DNA of 37,492 nucleotides from Clostridia bacterium (GCA_017412045.1 JAFQOX010000137.1:1-37492); one strand, 5' to 3'. Positions 23,224-31,555 are shown, numbered from the stretch's first letter. The notes: generated by a model not told the origin, from the sequence alone. Program-made: numbers and translations.

Positions 23224-24002
23224 GCGGCGTTCTCCGTAAATTCCAGCAGCGAGCCGAAGCGATACCCCTGCTTTTCCCATTCCGTCAGCAGAGCGTCCAG
23301 AATATCGGCGTTGGTCTTTGAGGTCGGATGCAGGAGAATGACGGCGCCGTTGTGCAGATGCTCGCAGAGGAGCGCCTTTGCCTTTTCGGGATCCGGTTGC
23401 TTGTCGTTGTCCCAATCCGCGTAGGCGAGGCTCCAGAAAGCGGTGTGATAGCCGAGTCTTTTGGCAACGGACAGACTTTTTCGGTCAAATTTGCCCTCGG
23501 GCGGACGGTAGAAGGGCGCGAGAGACGCGCCGAAGGTATCGGAATAGAGCGTTTCCAGCGCGCGAAGCTCCGCTTCGATCTCTGCCTCGTTCAGCTTCGT
23601 CATGTCTTTATGGCGCGCGGTGTGATTGCAGACCAGATGTCCCTCGCTCTTCATCCGCTCGACCAGCTCGGGATTGCGTCGGATGAGGTTTTCCAGAATG
23701 AAGAACGCGCCCTCGGCGTTGTGCGCCTTCAGCGTGTCGAGAATGCGGGCGATATTGCCGTTCTCATAGCCCGCGTCAAAGGTGAGATAGATGACCTTTT
23801 CCTCCGGATCTTTGCCGAGAAAAAAGCCGTTTTCTTCTTCAATATATGCCATATTCGGATCCGCGCAGGGGCGGATATGCCCCTTCTCTCTTTTACAGTA
23901 CCAGCTCTGCGCGCTTTCGGCACAGAGAGGCAAAGCGCCGACGAGGGCGAACGTCAGCGCGAGCAGGGTGACGGAAAGATATTTTGCCGTAATTTTGATC
24001 AT
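23220..24002 (-). CDS. PdaA-like peptidoglycan N-acetylmuramic acid deacetylase
   Basis: 260 residues from the ATG at 24002-24000, chosen over a start at 24047 because AAAGGA (24014-24019) is 11 nt before it and it begins with a clean signal peptide (MIKITAKYLSVTLLALTFALVG type, about 1-28). The motif IYLTFDAGYENGN (72-84) is characteristic of PdaA, which has an AGYENG where other NodB enzymes have DDG. Metal ligands H127 and H131 (NHTARH), FYRPPEGKFD, and SLAYADWDND are visible. PdaA makes muramic delta-lactam in spore cortex in Bacillus; sporulation is not otherwise visible here. The gene is first in the two-gene - strand unit. The symbol is withheld because paralogues with other roles exist. 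Confidence 0.88.
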   Translation of the reverse strand: MIKITAKYLSVTLLALTFALVGALPLCAESAQSWYCKREKGHIRPCADPNMAYIEEENGFFLGKDPEEKVIYLTFDAGYENGNIARILDTLKAHNAEGAFFILENLIRRNPELVERMKSEGHLVCNHTARHKDMTKLNEAEIEAELRALETLYSDTFGASLAPFYRPPEGKFDRKSLSVAKRLGYHTAFWSLAYADWDNDKQPDPEKAKALLCEHLHNGAVILLHPTSKTNADILDALLTEWEKQGYRFGSLLEFTENAA

Positions 24003-24040
24003 ATACGTAAAAATCCTTTCTTTGTGGTTTTGCGAAAACA

Positions 24041-24056
24041 TTTTCACCTGTGAAAA
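24041..24056. promoter_or_regulatory. Palindrome between the divergent pdaA-like and trmL genes
   Basis: TTTTCAC-CT-GTGAAAA is a perfect 7+7 inverted repeat, 39 bp upstream of the pdaA-like start and well upstream of the trmL promoter. Its size and symmetry fit a repressor operator. No regulator for it is visible in the window. Confidence 0.45.
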
Positions 24057-24128
24057 AGATTTTCGTATTCATTTTTTGCGGAAACGAAAAAAATACACGA
24101 TGAAATTTCTGTATATCGTATAAAAAGA

Positions 24129-24157
24129 TTGCTTTTTTCGGAAAAATACGTTATAAT
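24129..24157 (+). promoter_or_regulatory. Promoter for trmL
   Basis: TTGCTT (24129-24134) and TATAAT (24152-24157) with 17-bp spacing, giving a leader of about 40 nt before trmL. Confidence 0.72.
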
Positions 24158-24202
24158 AAATAAGATAGACGAAAGAAATTTATATAGGAAACGGAGATTG
24201 TT

Positions 24203-24733
24203 ATGACGAAAATCAATATCGTTTTGGTGGAGCCCGAAATTCCGCAGAATACGGGCAACATCGCCAGAACCTGCTCCGCCACGGGCGCGGCGCTCCATCT
24301 GGTATATCCCATGGGCTTTGTGATCGACGACCGCAAGCTGAAGCGCGCGGGGCTCGATTATTGGAATACGCTGGAAATTTATATGTACGATTCGCTTGCC
24401 GACTTTATGGAAAAGCACGGCAACGATAACCTTTGGTTCTATACCACGAAGGCGAGCAAGCTGTATACGGAAGCGAGAACCGACGAAAACGGCGAGATCT
24501 ATCTCGTTTTCGGCAAGGAGACCAGAGGACTTCCCGAGGAGCTGACGTCGGCGCATTTTGACCGCAGCGTGAGGATCCCCATGCTTTCGGATAAGCGAAG
24601 CCTGAACCTTTCCAACAGCGCGGCGATTGCCGTTTACGAGATCCTGCGGCAAACGGAATTTGCGGGTCTGAAAACCGACGGCGAGCGTCTGGGCGCGCTT
24701 CTGGCGGATGCCCGCGGCGAAAATATCGGATAA
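24203..24733 (+). CDS. trmL: tRNA (cytidine(34)-2'-O)-methyltransferase TrmL
   Basis: SPOUT-class methyltransferase that 2'-O-methylates the wobble base C34/U34 of tRNA-Leu isoacceptors using S-adenosylmethionine. The 176-residue protein has NIVLVEPEIPQNTGNIARTC at the start, LVYPMGF near 36-42, the knot motifs LVFGKETRGLPEE near 100-112 and RSLNLSNSAAIAVYE near 133-147. Length is slightly more than the typical about 155-160 because of a short C-terminal tail. ATG 24203 follows GGAAACGGAG. It has its own promoter and appears to be monocistronic. Confidence 0.94.
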   Translation: MTKINIVLVEPEIPQNTGNIARTCSATGAALHLVYPMGFVIDDRKLKRAGLDYWNTLEIYMYDSLADFMEKHGNDNLWFYTTKASKLYTEARTDENGEIYLVFGKETRGLPEELTSAHFDRSVRIPMLSDKRSLNLSNSAAIAVYEILRQTEFAGLKTDGERLGALLADARGENIG

Positions 24734-24735
24734 AA

Positions 24736-24768
24736 ATGATTTTGTTTACAAAATCATGTGGTATTTTT
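24736..24768 (+). terminator. A/T-rich hairpin after trmL, probable weak terminator
   Basis: ATGATTTTG (24736-24744), loop TTTA, CAAAATCAT (24749-24757) form a perfect 9-bp stem 3 nt after the trmL stop; a T run comes 7 nt later. A second dyad, GTATTTTT (24761-24768)/AAAAATAC, follows at once, so the site may have regulatory use for secA instead. Confidence 0.5.
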
Positions 24769-24781
24769 ATAAAAAATACAG

Positions 24782-24787
24782 TATAAT
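24782..24787 (+). promoter_or_regulatory. Possible -10 element for secA
   Basis: A perfect TATAAT lies 77 nt before the secA start, but no good -35 box is found 16-18 bp upstream; TTTACA at 24745-24750 is 31 bp away and inside a hairpin. Activator-dependent or weak promoter possible. Confidence 0.4.
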
Positions 24788-24864
24788 ACATAGCGTATGG
24801 CCATATATTCGTTAAGGAAACGGTGCGCCGTACGGGAATTCCAAATTTTGAAAGGATAGAAAAG

Positions 24865-27594
24865 ATGTCACTTGCAGATAAATTATTCGGCACATACAGC
24901 GAAAGACAGATCAAAAAAATCAAGCCGATCGTGGACAAGATCGAGGCCCTGGCGGACAAGTATTCCGCTATGAGCGACGGCGAGCTTCGCGGCACGACGG
25001 CGCTTCTGAAGGAAAGACTGGCGGCGGGCGAAACGCTCGACTCCATTCTGCCCGATGCGTTCGCGGCTTGCCGCGAGGCGGCGGACCGCGTTCTCGGCAA
25101 ACGTCCCTTCCGCGTACAGCTGATGGGCGGTATCATTCTTCATCAGGGCCGCATTGCGGAAATGAAAACGGGTGAAGGTAAAACGCTTGTGGCGACCATG
25201 CCCGCGTATCTGAACGCGCTTGCGGGAAAGGGCGTCCATATCGTCACGGTCAACGACTATCTCGCGCGCCGCGACAGCGAGGAGATGGGAAAGGTATACG
25301 GCTTTCTCGGACTGACGACGGGGCTCATCGTTCACGGTCAGACCTCGGAGGAGAAGAAGGCGGCTTACGCCTCGGATATTACTTACGGTACGAATAACGA
25401 GATCGGCTTCGACTATCTGCGCGATAACATGGTCATTTATAAAAACGACCTCACGCAGCGCGGATACGCCTTCGCCATCGTGGACGAGGTGGACTCGATC
25501 CTGATCGACGAGGCGAGAACGCCGCTGATCATTTCGGGTCAGGGAACGCAGTCCAACGAGCTTTACAAAACGACGGAGACCTTCGTTCGCCGTCTGCGCG
25601 CGCACGTCGTAAAGGAGATGGATACCAAATCCGATAACGAGGACGTCGCGGAGGACTATATTGTGGACGAGAAGTCCAAGCGCACCGTTCTGACGAAGCA
25701 CGGTATTGAAAAGGCGGAGGCGTTCTTCGCGCTCGAAAACCTTTCCGATCCCGAAAATATGGAGATCAATCATCATATCCAGCAGGCGCTGTACGCGCAC
25801 GGCATCATGAAGCGCGACGTGGACTACGTGGTCACGCAGGACGGCAAGGTCATGATCGTCGATGCCTTCACGGGACGTATCATGCCCGGCAGACGCTTCT
25901 CCAACGGCTTGCATCAGGCGATTGAGGCGAAGGAGAACGTGAAGATCCAGGATGAGAACCAGACGCTGGCGACGGTCACCTTCCAGAATTTCTTCAGACT
26001 TTACGAAAAGCTTTCCGGTATGACGGGTACCGCGCTGACGGAGGAAAACGAATTCCGAGAGATCTACGGTCTGGACGTCGTCGAGGTTCCCACCAACCGC
26101 CCGATGATCCGCGTGGACAGAAACGATGCGGTCTATAAAAACCAGGCGGGAAAATACAGAGCGATCATCGCGCAGATCAAGGAATGTCACGAGAAGGGAC
26201 AGCCGATCCTCGTCGGTACGGTTTCCGTCGACAAATCCGAATTTCTCTCTGCGCTCCTCAAAAAGCAAGGCGTACCGCACAACGTGCTGAACGCCAAGCA
26301 TCATGAAAAGGAGGCAGAGATCGTCGCGCAGGCGGGTAAGCTCGGCGCGGTCACCATTTCCACGAATATGGCGGGACGAGGCACGGATATCATGCTGGGC
26401 GGTAACGCGGAATTTCTCGCCAAGAACGATCTGAAAAAGAACGGATACAATGAGGAGGAGATCTCGCTTGCGGTCGGTATGTCCGAGGAGATCGACGAGC
26501 GCGTGCGCGAGGCGAGGGCGCTTTACCGCGAGGCGCTGGAAGCGCACAAGGCGGCGATCGCGCCCGAGGCGGAACGCGTCCGCCGCGTGGGAGGCCTTTT
26601 CATCCTCGGTACGGAGCGACACGAAAGCCGCCGTATCGACAATCAGCTCCGCGGACGCGCGGGACGTCAGGGCGACCCCGGCGAGAGCCGCTTCTTCCTG
26701 GCACTCGACGACGATCTCATGCGTTTGTTCGGCAGTGAGCGCATCATCGGTCTGATCGACAAGCTCGGTCTGGAGGAGGATCAGCCGATCGACGCGAAGA
26801 TGCTTTCGGGCTCCATCGAGAGCGCGCAGACGCGTCTGGAGGGCGAAAACTTCATGCGCCGTAAAAACGTTCTGGATTACGACGACGTCATGAATCAGCA
26901 GAGAATCATCATCTACGGTCAGAGAAGAGAGGTTCTCGACGGCGCGGACCTCAGTGAGAAGATCCGCCGTATGGCGGACAGCGCGGTGACGGAGACGCTG
27001 AAGCGCTGTGTGGACGAGGACGGAAAATTCCTCGCTGATGAAGCGGCGCACGAGCTTTCGTGGATCGTACGCCGTGACGATCCCATGGAAAACGCCAAGG
27101 CGCTGGAGAGCGCTCTGCTCGAAAGAGTGGCTGCTCTGTACGACAGCCAGGAAGCCGTTTTCGGCGAAAATATGCGCGAGCTGGAGAGAGTCGCGCTGCT
27201 CCGCGCGGTCGATACCTCGTGGATCGTGCATCTGGACGAGATGGACGATCTGCGCGACGGCATCGGTCTGAACGCTTACGCGCAGAGAAACCCCTTGACC
27301 GAATACCGCATTCAGGCGGGCAATATGTTCGACGATATGATCGAGAAGATCCGTACGGATACCGTGCGTATGGTTCTTTTTGCGAGACCTGCCGCGGAGA
27401 TCAAGCGTACCCAGGTCGCAAAGCAGAAAGCTGCGGGACTCGCGGGCGTGGGCGGAGATACCTCCGAAAAGAAAAAGCCCGTCGTCAGACGCGCCTCGGA
27501 GCGCGTCGGCAGAAACGAGCCCTGCCCCTGCGGAAGCGGTAAGAAATACAAGCAATGCTGCGGCAAACCCGGCGGCACGGAGGCAAACGCCTGA
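24865..27594 (+). CDS. secA: Protein translocase ATPase SecA
   Basis: Motor ATPase that pushes unfolded preproteins through SecYEG. The 909-residue protein has Walker A GEGKT at 103-107 (MKTGEGKTLVA), DEVDSILIDEARTPLIISG near 208-226, a preprotein cross-linking domain, the second motor domain (TISTNMAGRGTDIMLGGNAE near 495-514), helical scaffold/wing regions, and a C-terminal zinc SEC-C tail (RNEPCPCGSGKKYKQCCG), which binds SecB or ribosomes in other species. It is longer than the 840 residues of B. subtilis, partly in the region following the second motor domain. ATG 24865 follows GAAAGGA; the upstream in-frame stretch is unsupported. Confidence 0.98.
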   Translation: MSLADKLFGTYSERQIKKIKPIVDKIEALADKYSAMSDGELRGTTALLKERLAAGETLDSILPDAFAACREAADRVLGKRPFRVQLMGGIILHQGRIAEMKTGEGKTLVATMPAYLNALAGKGVHIVTVNDYLARRDSEEMGKVYGFLGLTTGLIVHGQTSEEKKAAYASDITYGTNNEIGFDYLRDNMVIYKNDLTQRGYAFAIVDEVDSILIDEARTPLIISGQGTQSNELYKTTETFVRRLRAHVVKEMDTKSDNEDVAEDYIVDEKSKRTVLTKHGIEKAEAFFALENLSDPENMEINHHIQQALYAHGIMKRDVDYVVTQDGKVMIVDAFTGRIMPGRRFSNGLHQAIEAKENVKIQDENQTLATVTFQNFFRLYEKLSGMTGTALTEENEFREIYGLDVVEVPTNRPMIRVDRNDAVYKNQAGKYRAIIAQIKECHEKGQPILVGTVSVDKSEFLSALLKKQGVPHNVLNAKHHEKEAEIVAQAGKLGAVTISTNMAGRGTDIMLGGNAEFLAKNDLKKNGYNEEEISLAVGMSEEIDERVREARALYREALEAHKAAIAPEAERVRRVGGLFILGTERHESRRIDNQLRGRAGRQGDPGESRFFLALDDDLMRLFGSERIIGLIDKLGLEEDQPIDAKMLSGSIESAQTRLEGENFMRRKNVLDYDDVMNQQRIIIYGQRREVLDGADLSEKIRRMADSAVTETLKRCVDEDGKFLADEAAHELSWIVRRDDPMENAKALESALLERVAALYDSQEAVFGENMRELERVALLRAVDTSWIVHLDEMDDLRDGIGLNAYAQRNPLTEYRIQAGNMFDDMIEKIRTDTVRMVLFARPAAEIKRTQVAKQKAAGLAGVGGDTSEKKKPVVRRASERVGRNEPCPCGSGKKYKQCCGKPGGTEANA

Positions 27595-27603
27595 CACCGC
27601 CTG

Positions 27604-27634
27604 CCCAAACGGCAATTTTTCATTGCCGTTTGGG
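27604..27634. terminator. Perfect 13-bp hairpin after secA (terminator-like, T run only in loop)
   Basis: CCCAAACGGCAAT (27604-27616), loop TTTTC, ATTGCCGTTTGGG (27622-27634). It is 9 nt after the secA stop. No T tract follows on either strand, so it may be a processing or mRNA-stabilising hairpin rather than a normal terminator. Confidence 0.55.
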
Positions 27635-27685
27635 ATTGCGATCGTATATGAAAAATAATAATATTTTCTGAAAGGGCTTGTCATT

Positions 27686-28369
27686 ATGGGTTTTGCATGG
27701 ATGTTCCTGGGGTATATTTTGCTCCTCGGAACGAATTTTGAGATCGTCGGGGTCACGCTGGACGTAACGCCCGACGTCGTAGGCTTTTTACTGCTGTCAC
27801 ACGGCTTTTCCGTCGCTTCGCGGTATTGCGATTGCTTTAAGATTTCCAAAATTCTGGGAACGCTCGGCATTCCGTTTTCGCTCGTGTATCTGACGGCGGA
27901 GCTCTCGACCTCGCTGGAAATCCTGCCGCTGTCTGCGGCGTGGCTGAACGGCATCAATTACGGATACGCCGTTTTCAAGTTGATTTTTTCGCTTTGTCTT
28001 TTGTATTCTCTCTATCTGATCTCCGCGCAGACGGGTGTCGAAAAATTGCGCAAAAAGTCGATCCGTCTCGCGCTTTATACGGCTTTCTTTTTCTTCGGCG
28101 AGCATTTTCTGCCGACCCTTCTGCCGCAATTCGGCATCGTTCTGGACGCGTCCAAGACGGCGGGCTTGCAGATGCTCCTGAATATCTGCTGTATCGTGAT
28201 CAACGCGACGCTGATTTTCGGATGCTATATGTGGATCTGTCTGGAGGGCGACGAGGATATGCCCGACAACCGCAAGCATAAATATAAAACGCCCTTCGAT
28301 TATTTTGAACGCGCGGAGGCGAAAAAGACCAAGGGCGCGGCGCGTACGCGCACGCATAAGAAAAAATAA
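27686..28369 (+). CDS. Uncharacterised membrane protein with N-terminal PDxxGxLL motif
   Basis: 227 residues with about six hydrophobic segments: about 3-22, 28-45, 55-72, 92-113, 128-145 and 165-190. It ends in a strongly basic cytoplasmic-type tail (KKTKGAARTRTHKKK). The N-terminus carries LDVTPDVVGFLLLSHGF (P29, D30, G33), which aligns by eye with IDIFPDFIGYLFIMRAI of the next gene. No enzyme motif, signal peptidase site or known domain was recognised. ATG 27686 follows GAAAGGG. It lies between secA and a related, larger membrane protein, with lepB next, so an envelope or secretion-linked role is possible but unproven. Confidence 0.75.
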   Translation: MGFAWMFLGYILLLGTNFEIVGVTLDVTPDVVGFLLLSHGFSVASRYCDCFKISKILGTLGIPFSLVYLTAELSTSLEILPLSAAWLNGINYGYAVFKLIFSLCLLYSLYLISAQTGVEKLRKKSIRLALYTAFFFFGEHFLPTLLPQFGIVLDASKTAGLQMLLNICCIVINATLIFGCYMWICLEGDEDMPDNRKHKYKTPFDYFERAEAKKTKGAARTRTHKKK

Positions 28370-28377
28370 AGAGCGTT

Positions 28378-28392
28378 CGCCCGAAGCGGGCG
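28378..28392. repeat. Small triloop hairpin between the two membrane-protein genes
   Basis: CGCCCG-AAG-CGGGCG, a perfect 6-bp stem with a 3-nt loop, in the 50-bp gap. It resembles the hairpins of the intergenic repeats at 22379 and 32991 in having a three-base loop. Confidence 0.5.
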
Positions 28393-28419
28393 TTTGCAGG
28401 AAAGGCGTGATTCTTTTTT

Positions 28420-30012
28420 ATGAAAATCGGATACATGATCGTCGGATGTATCTTTTTATTCAATCCCTTCATCAATATCATTGATATTTTCCCCGATTTT
28501 ATCGGCTATCTCTTTATCATGCGGGCAATCGCGGAGCTTTCCGATCTGGAGCGCAATATCCGCAACGCGCGCGCGCGCTTCAAAGCCGCAATGTGGGTGT
28601 CGCTGGTCAAATGCGCGCTCGTGGTTGCCTCACGGATTTTCGATTCTACGTGGTATCTGATCCTGACCTTCTCCTTCGGTATTCTGGAAAGTATGTATCT
28701 GATTCCCGCGTTTATCGACCTTTTCTACGGTATTTCCTATCTGGAGGAACGCTATACCGACCACAAGAGCCGCTTTGAGGCGCTTCCCCGATTCGGCGGT
28801 ATTTTCGATAAGACGGAATTGGAAAGCGGCAGAGCCTATTTCGAGGTATTTGCGCAGAATCCGAGAGATCCCAATCCCGCGTTTGCGGAGGAAAAGGTGT
28901 ATTTCGCGGACCGCTACGCCACGGTCGCTCTGCGCGAAGCTGGCTTTGCTTCCCGCGTGAAAAAGAAAACGGCGTATTTTTACGAATCGACCGAGGCGCG
29001 CACGCTCAGCGTGATCTTTCTGATCGTTCGGGCGGCTTGCAATATCATTCCCGAATTGACGGCGATCGCCGAGACGGGAAGCGGCTACGTCGAATCCAAC
29101 CCGATCGAGGACTTTTCCGCCCTGCGCTGGCTTCTGATCCTGGTTCTGGCGGTATTCGCGCTGGTCGTCGGTATTTTGTGGCTGGTCCGTATGATCCGTT
29201 ATTTCAACGTGTTCCGCAAAGACGAGGATTTTCTGCGCGTGCTGCGCAACAAATACGAGGCGGAGGTCGCGCCGAATCACGGTCTCTGGACCAAGAGAAA
29301 AACGCTGTCCTTCTGCGCGTTGGCGACGGCGGCGTACGCCTTCCTGATGTGCGTGCGCATCGACTGGTTTTTGTTCGCGCCTGTCTTTGAGGGAGGCTTT
29401 CATATCGCGATTTACGATCTGCCCGGATTCTTCCCCATTCCCGAATTCGGCTTCGGCATTGTCATGATCTTTGCCGCTTTCTCCGCGAAGGAGCTGGCGC
29501 AGAGAAGACGGGAGCTGGTCCGAAGCGCCGTGTTCTTTACCGCGGCATCCGCCGTATCCACGGTTCCCATGCTCCTGATTTCGAGATATTACGGCAATAT
29601 CCTTTTCCCCTATCAGGAGACGTGGTATCTGATCCTTTTCGCGGCGTATCTCGTTTGCTTTGCCGTTTCCATGTTCGCTCTGACGCGGATCAGCAGAGAA
29701 AAGAGAACGGTTTATCGGAAGATCGCTGCGGAGATCGCGGAGATCGCTTGTCCGCACGTGCATGACTTTTCCGATCGGAGACGTCAGACGCTGATCGAGG
29801 AATTCGAACTGAAAATCAAAAAACTTTATATTCTGGAACACATATACGCCGGCTTTTCCGTCGCGATGGCTCTGGGTATGCCCTTTGCGGGCGATTACGA
29901 TATTTTCGGTTTGTTCTGGTTCTTCCGTCTGATTTTCGGCATTGTTCTGATCGTACAGAGCCTGATGCTGACGGATGCCTTGCAGAAGGAGATCGAAAAG
30001 ATCGTGGAATGA
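28420..30012 (+). CDS. Uncharacterised polytopic membrane protein related at its N-terminus to the preceding gene
   Basis: 530 residues. The N-terminus (GCIFLFNPFINIIDIFPDFIG, P25-D26-G29) matches the pattern of the preceding protein. About 9-11 membrane segments are visible, for example near 5-22, 27-38, 70-105, 206-225, 236-260, 293-318, 343-360, 372-392, 399-420 and 475-525. A soluble part at about 125-195 carries many charged and aromatic residues (FEALPRFGGIFDKTELESGR, YFADRYATVALREAGF). Another charged segment lies near 425-470. No catalytic motif was recognised. ATG 28420 has GGAAAGG, but 14 nt away. lepB follows 40 nt after the stop, suggesting co-transcription. Function unknown. Confidence 0.78.
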   Translation: MKIGYMIVGCIFLFNPFINIIDIFPDFIGYLFIMRAIAELSDLERNIRNARARFKAAMWVSLVKCALVVASRIFDSTWYLILTFSFGILESMYLIPAFIDLFYGISYLEERYTDHKSRFEALPRFGGIFDKTELESGRAYFEVFAQNPRDPNPAFAEEKVYFADRYATVALREAGFASRVKKKTAYFYESTEARTLSVIFLIVRAACNIIPELTAIAETGSGYVESNPIEDFSALRWLLILVLAVFALVVGILWLVRMIRYFNVFRKDEDFLRVLRNKYEAEVAPNHGLWTKRKTLSFCALATAAYAFLMCVRIDWFLFAPVFEGGFHIAIYDLPGFFPIPEFGFGIVMIFAAFSAKELAQRRRELVRSAVFFTAASAVSTVPMLLISRYYGNILFPYQETWYLILFAAYLVCFAVSMFALTRISREKRTVYRKIAAEIAEIACPHVHDFSDRRRQTLIEEFELKIKKLYILEHIYAGFSVAMALGMPFAGDYDIFGLFWFFRLIFGIVLIVQSLMLTDALQKEIEKIVE

Positions 30013-30052
30013 GCCTTTGCGCTATGTATTTTGAAGAAAGGAATGTGATACG

Positions 30053-30643
30053 ATGGATAGAAGCAATGAAATAAACAATCCCGCGCCGCAGGAGGAAGCG
30101 AAAAAGCCAAAGGAACTGCTTCCGATGCTGTTCGACGCGCTGGAGATTTTCTGTCTGTCTGCGGTATTGGTTATCATGATCTTTACCTTCGTCGGCAGAC
30201 TGGCGACCGTGTCGGGCGACTCGATGGAGCCGACCCTGCAAAACGGAGACCGCGTGCTGGTTTCGAGCTTTTTCTATAAGCCGGAGCGCGGCGACGTCGT
30301 CGTCGTACAGAAGGCGAGCGGCTATTACGACGATCAGCTTCTGATCAAGCGCGTGATCGCCACGGGCGGACAGACGATCACCTTTAATTTCGCAACGTGG
30401 ACCGTCAGCGTGGACGGAGAGATCGTCGACGAGCCGTATATCAACAGAGTGCTCGGCGCGATGTATAAGGGTGATATTACGGGGGACACGGTGACGGTTC
30501 CCGAGGGCTGTTATTTTGTGATGGGGGACAACCGCAACGCCTCATCCGACAGCCGCTACGATACGGTAGGCTTCGTGAAGGAGGTGGAGATCGTCGGACG
30601 TACGGTCGCGAGAATTTCTCCCACCTTCAAAAAAATGGACTGA
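30053..30643 (+). CDS. lepB: Signal peptidase I
   Basis: Membrane serine protease that removes Sec signal peptides. The 196-residue protein has one N-terminal membrane span (about 28-48), then SGDSMEP with catalytic S57 (54-60), K99 in LLIKRVIATGGQ as the general base, and GDNRNASSDSRY near 162-173. Length and single span are typical of Bacillota type. The first 27 residues are a charged cytoplasmic tail. ATG 30053 follows GAAAGGA. Clients in this window include the secreted protein at 1657 and the deacetylases. Confidence 0.96.
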   Translation: MDRSNEINNPAPQEEAKKPKELLPMLFDALEIFCLSAVLVIMIFTFVGRLATVSGDSMEPTLQNGDRVLVSSFFYKPERGDVVVVQKASGYYDDQLLIKRVIATGGQTITFNFATWTVSVDGEIVDEPYINRVLGAMYKGDITGDTVTVPEGCYFVMGDNRNASSDSRYDTVGFVKEVEIVGRTVARISPTFKKMD

Positions 30644-30688
30644 TATACGGTCTTAAAATATTCAGACAGTAAGAAGGAGGGCGCAGAT

Positions 30689-31555
30689 ATGCCGTCTGAC
30701 AGAATACAGTGGTTCCCGGGGCATATGGCGAAAACGCGCCGTATGATCTCCGAAAATTTAAAGGACGTGGATCTCACGATCGAGCTTCTTGACGCGAGGA
30801 TCCCGAAGAGCTCGGAAAATCCCGAGATTGCCCGACTCGTCGCTTCCAAGCCGAGACTGACCCTGCTGAGCAAGGCTTCTCTGGCAGATCCTGCGGCGAC
30901 GGAGGCGTGGAAAAAGCATTTTGCCGCCGTCGGCAGAGAATGTATTTTTTACGATTGCAGAACGGGCGAGGGGATTTCCGCGATCGCGCCCGCGGCTCGT
31001 AAGCTCTGCGAGGCGCGTCTGGAGCGTTACCGCGAAAAGGGCATGGAGGGCAGAAAGCTCCGCGCCATGATCCTGGGTATTCCCAACGTCGGAAAAAGCT
31101 CGCTGATCAACCGACTTTCCTCGACGAACAAGGCGAAGGTGGAGAACCGACCGGGTGTGACGCTGAATAAGCAATGGATCACGACCTCGCTGGGCATCGA
31201 CCTGCTGGATATGCCCGGCATCCTGTGGCCGAAATTCGAGGATCAGCGCGTCGGTGAAAATCTCGCGCTCACGGGCGCGATCCGCGACGAGATCATGGAT
31301 ATCGAGACGCTTGCCTGCGTGCTGGCAGGCAGACTGCGTGAGCGCTACGGCGCGCTTCTCGCCGCAAGATATAAGCTGAAGCCGCAGGATCTGGAGGAGA
31401 CGACGGATTTCGAGCTGGCGGAGCTGATCGGCAGAAGAAGAGGCTTTCTGATCTCCGGCGGCGAGGTCGATTTCCTGCGTACCGCCAATATGTTCCTGGA
31501 TGAATTCCGCGGCGGCAAGATCGGCAGGATCACGGTCGAAATGCCGGAAGCGTGA
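30689..31555 (+). CDS. rbgA: Ribosome biogenesis GTPase RbgA (YlqF), with unusual G4 motif
   Basis: Circularly permuted GTPase acting late in 50S assembly. The 288-residue protein has the family start IQWFPGHMAKTRRMI, G4/G5 before G1, G1 GIPNVGKSS near 130-138, the PGVTLNKQW segment, G3 DMPGILWP near 173-180, and a C-terminal RNA-binding helical domain. The G4 motif, normally NKxD, reads SKAS here (LLSKASLADP, near 56-65), so both the Asn and the Asp that select guanine are changed. Family identity is otherwise clear. ATG 30689 follows AAGGAGG. lepB-rbgA-rnhB-yraN is a standard Bacillota order. Confidence 0.93.
   Translation: MPSDRIQWFPGHMAKTRRMISENLKDVDLTIELLDARIPKSSENPEIARLVASKPRLTLLSKASLADPAATEAWKKHFAAVGRECIFYDCRTGEGISAIAPAARKLCEARLERYREKGMEGRKLRAMILGIPNVGKSSLINRLSSTNKAKVENRPGVTLNKQWITTSLGIDLLDMPGILWPKFEDQRVGENLALTGAIRDEIMDIETLACVLAGRLRERYGALLAARYKLKPQDLEETTDFELAELIGRRRGFLISGGEVDFLRTANMFLDEFRGGKIGRITVEMPEA

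Noticed and set aside
24883-27957. Long open frame of over 1000 codons on the - strand opposite secA
   Set aside because: secA is unmistakable on the + strand. Antisense frames stay open here because of G/C-biased third codon positions; the translation has no recognisable domain.
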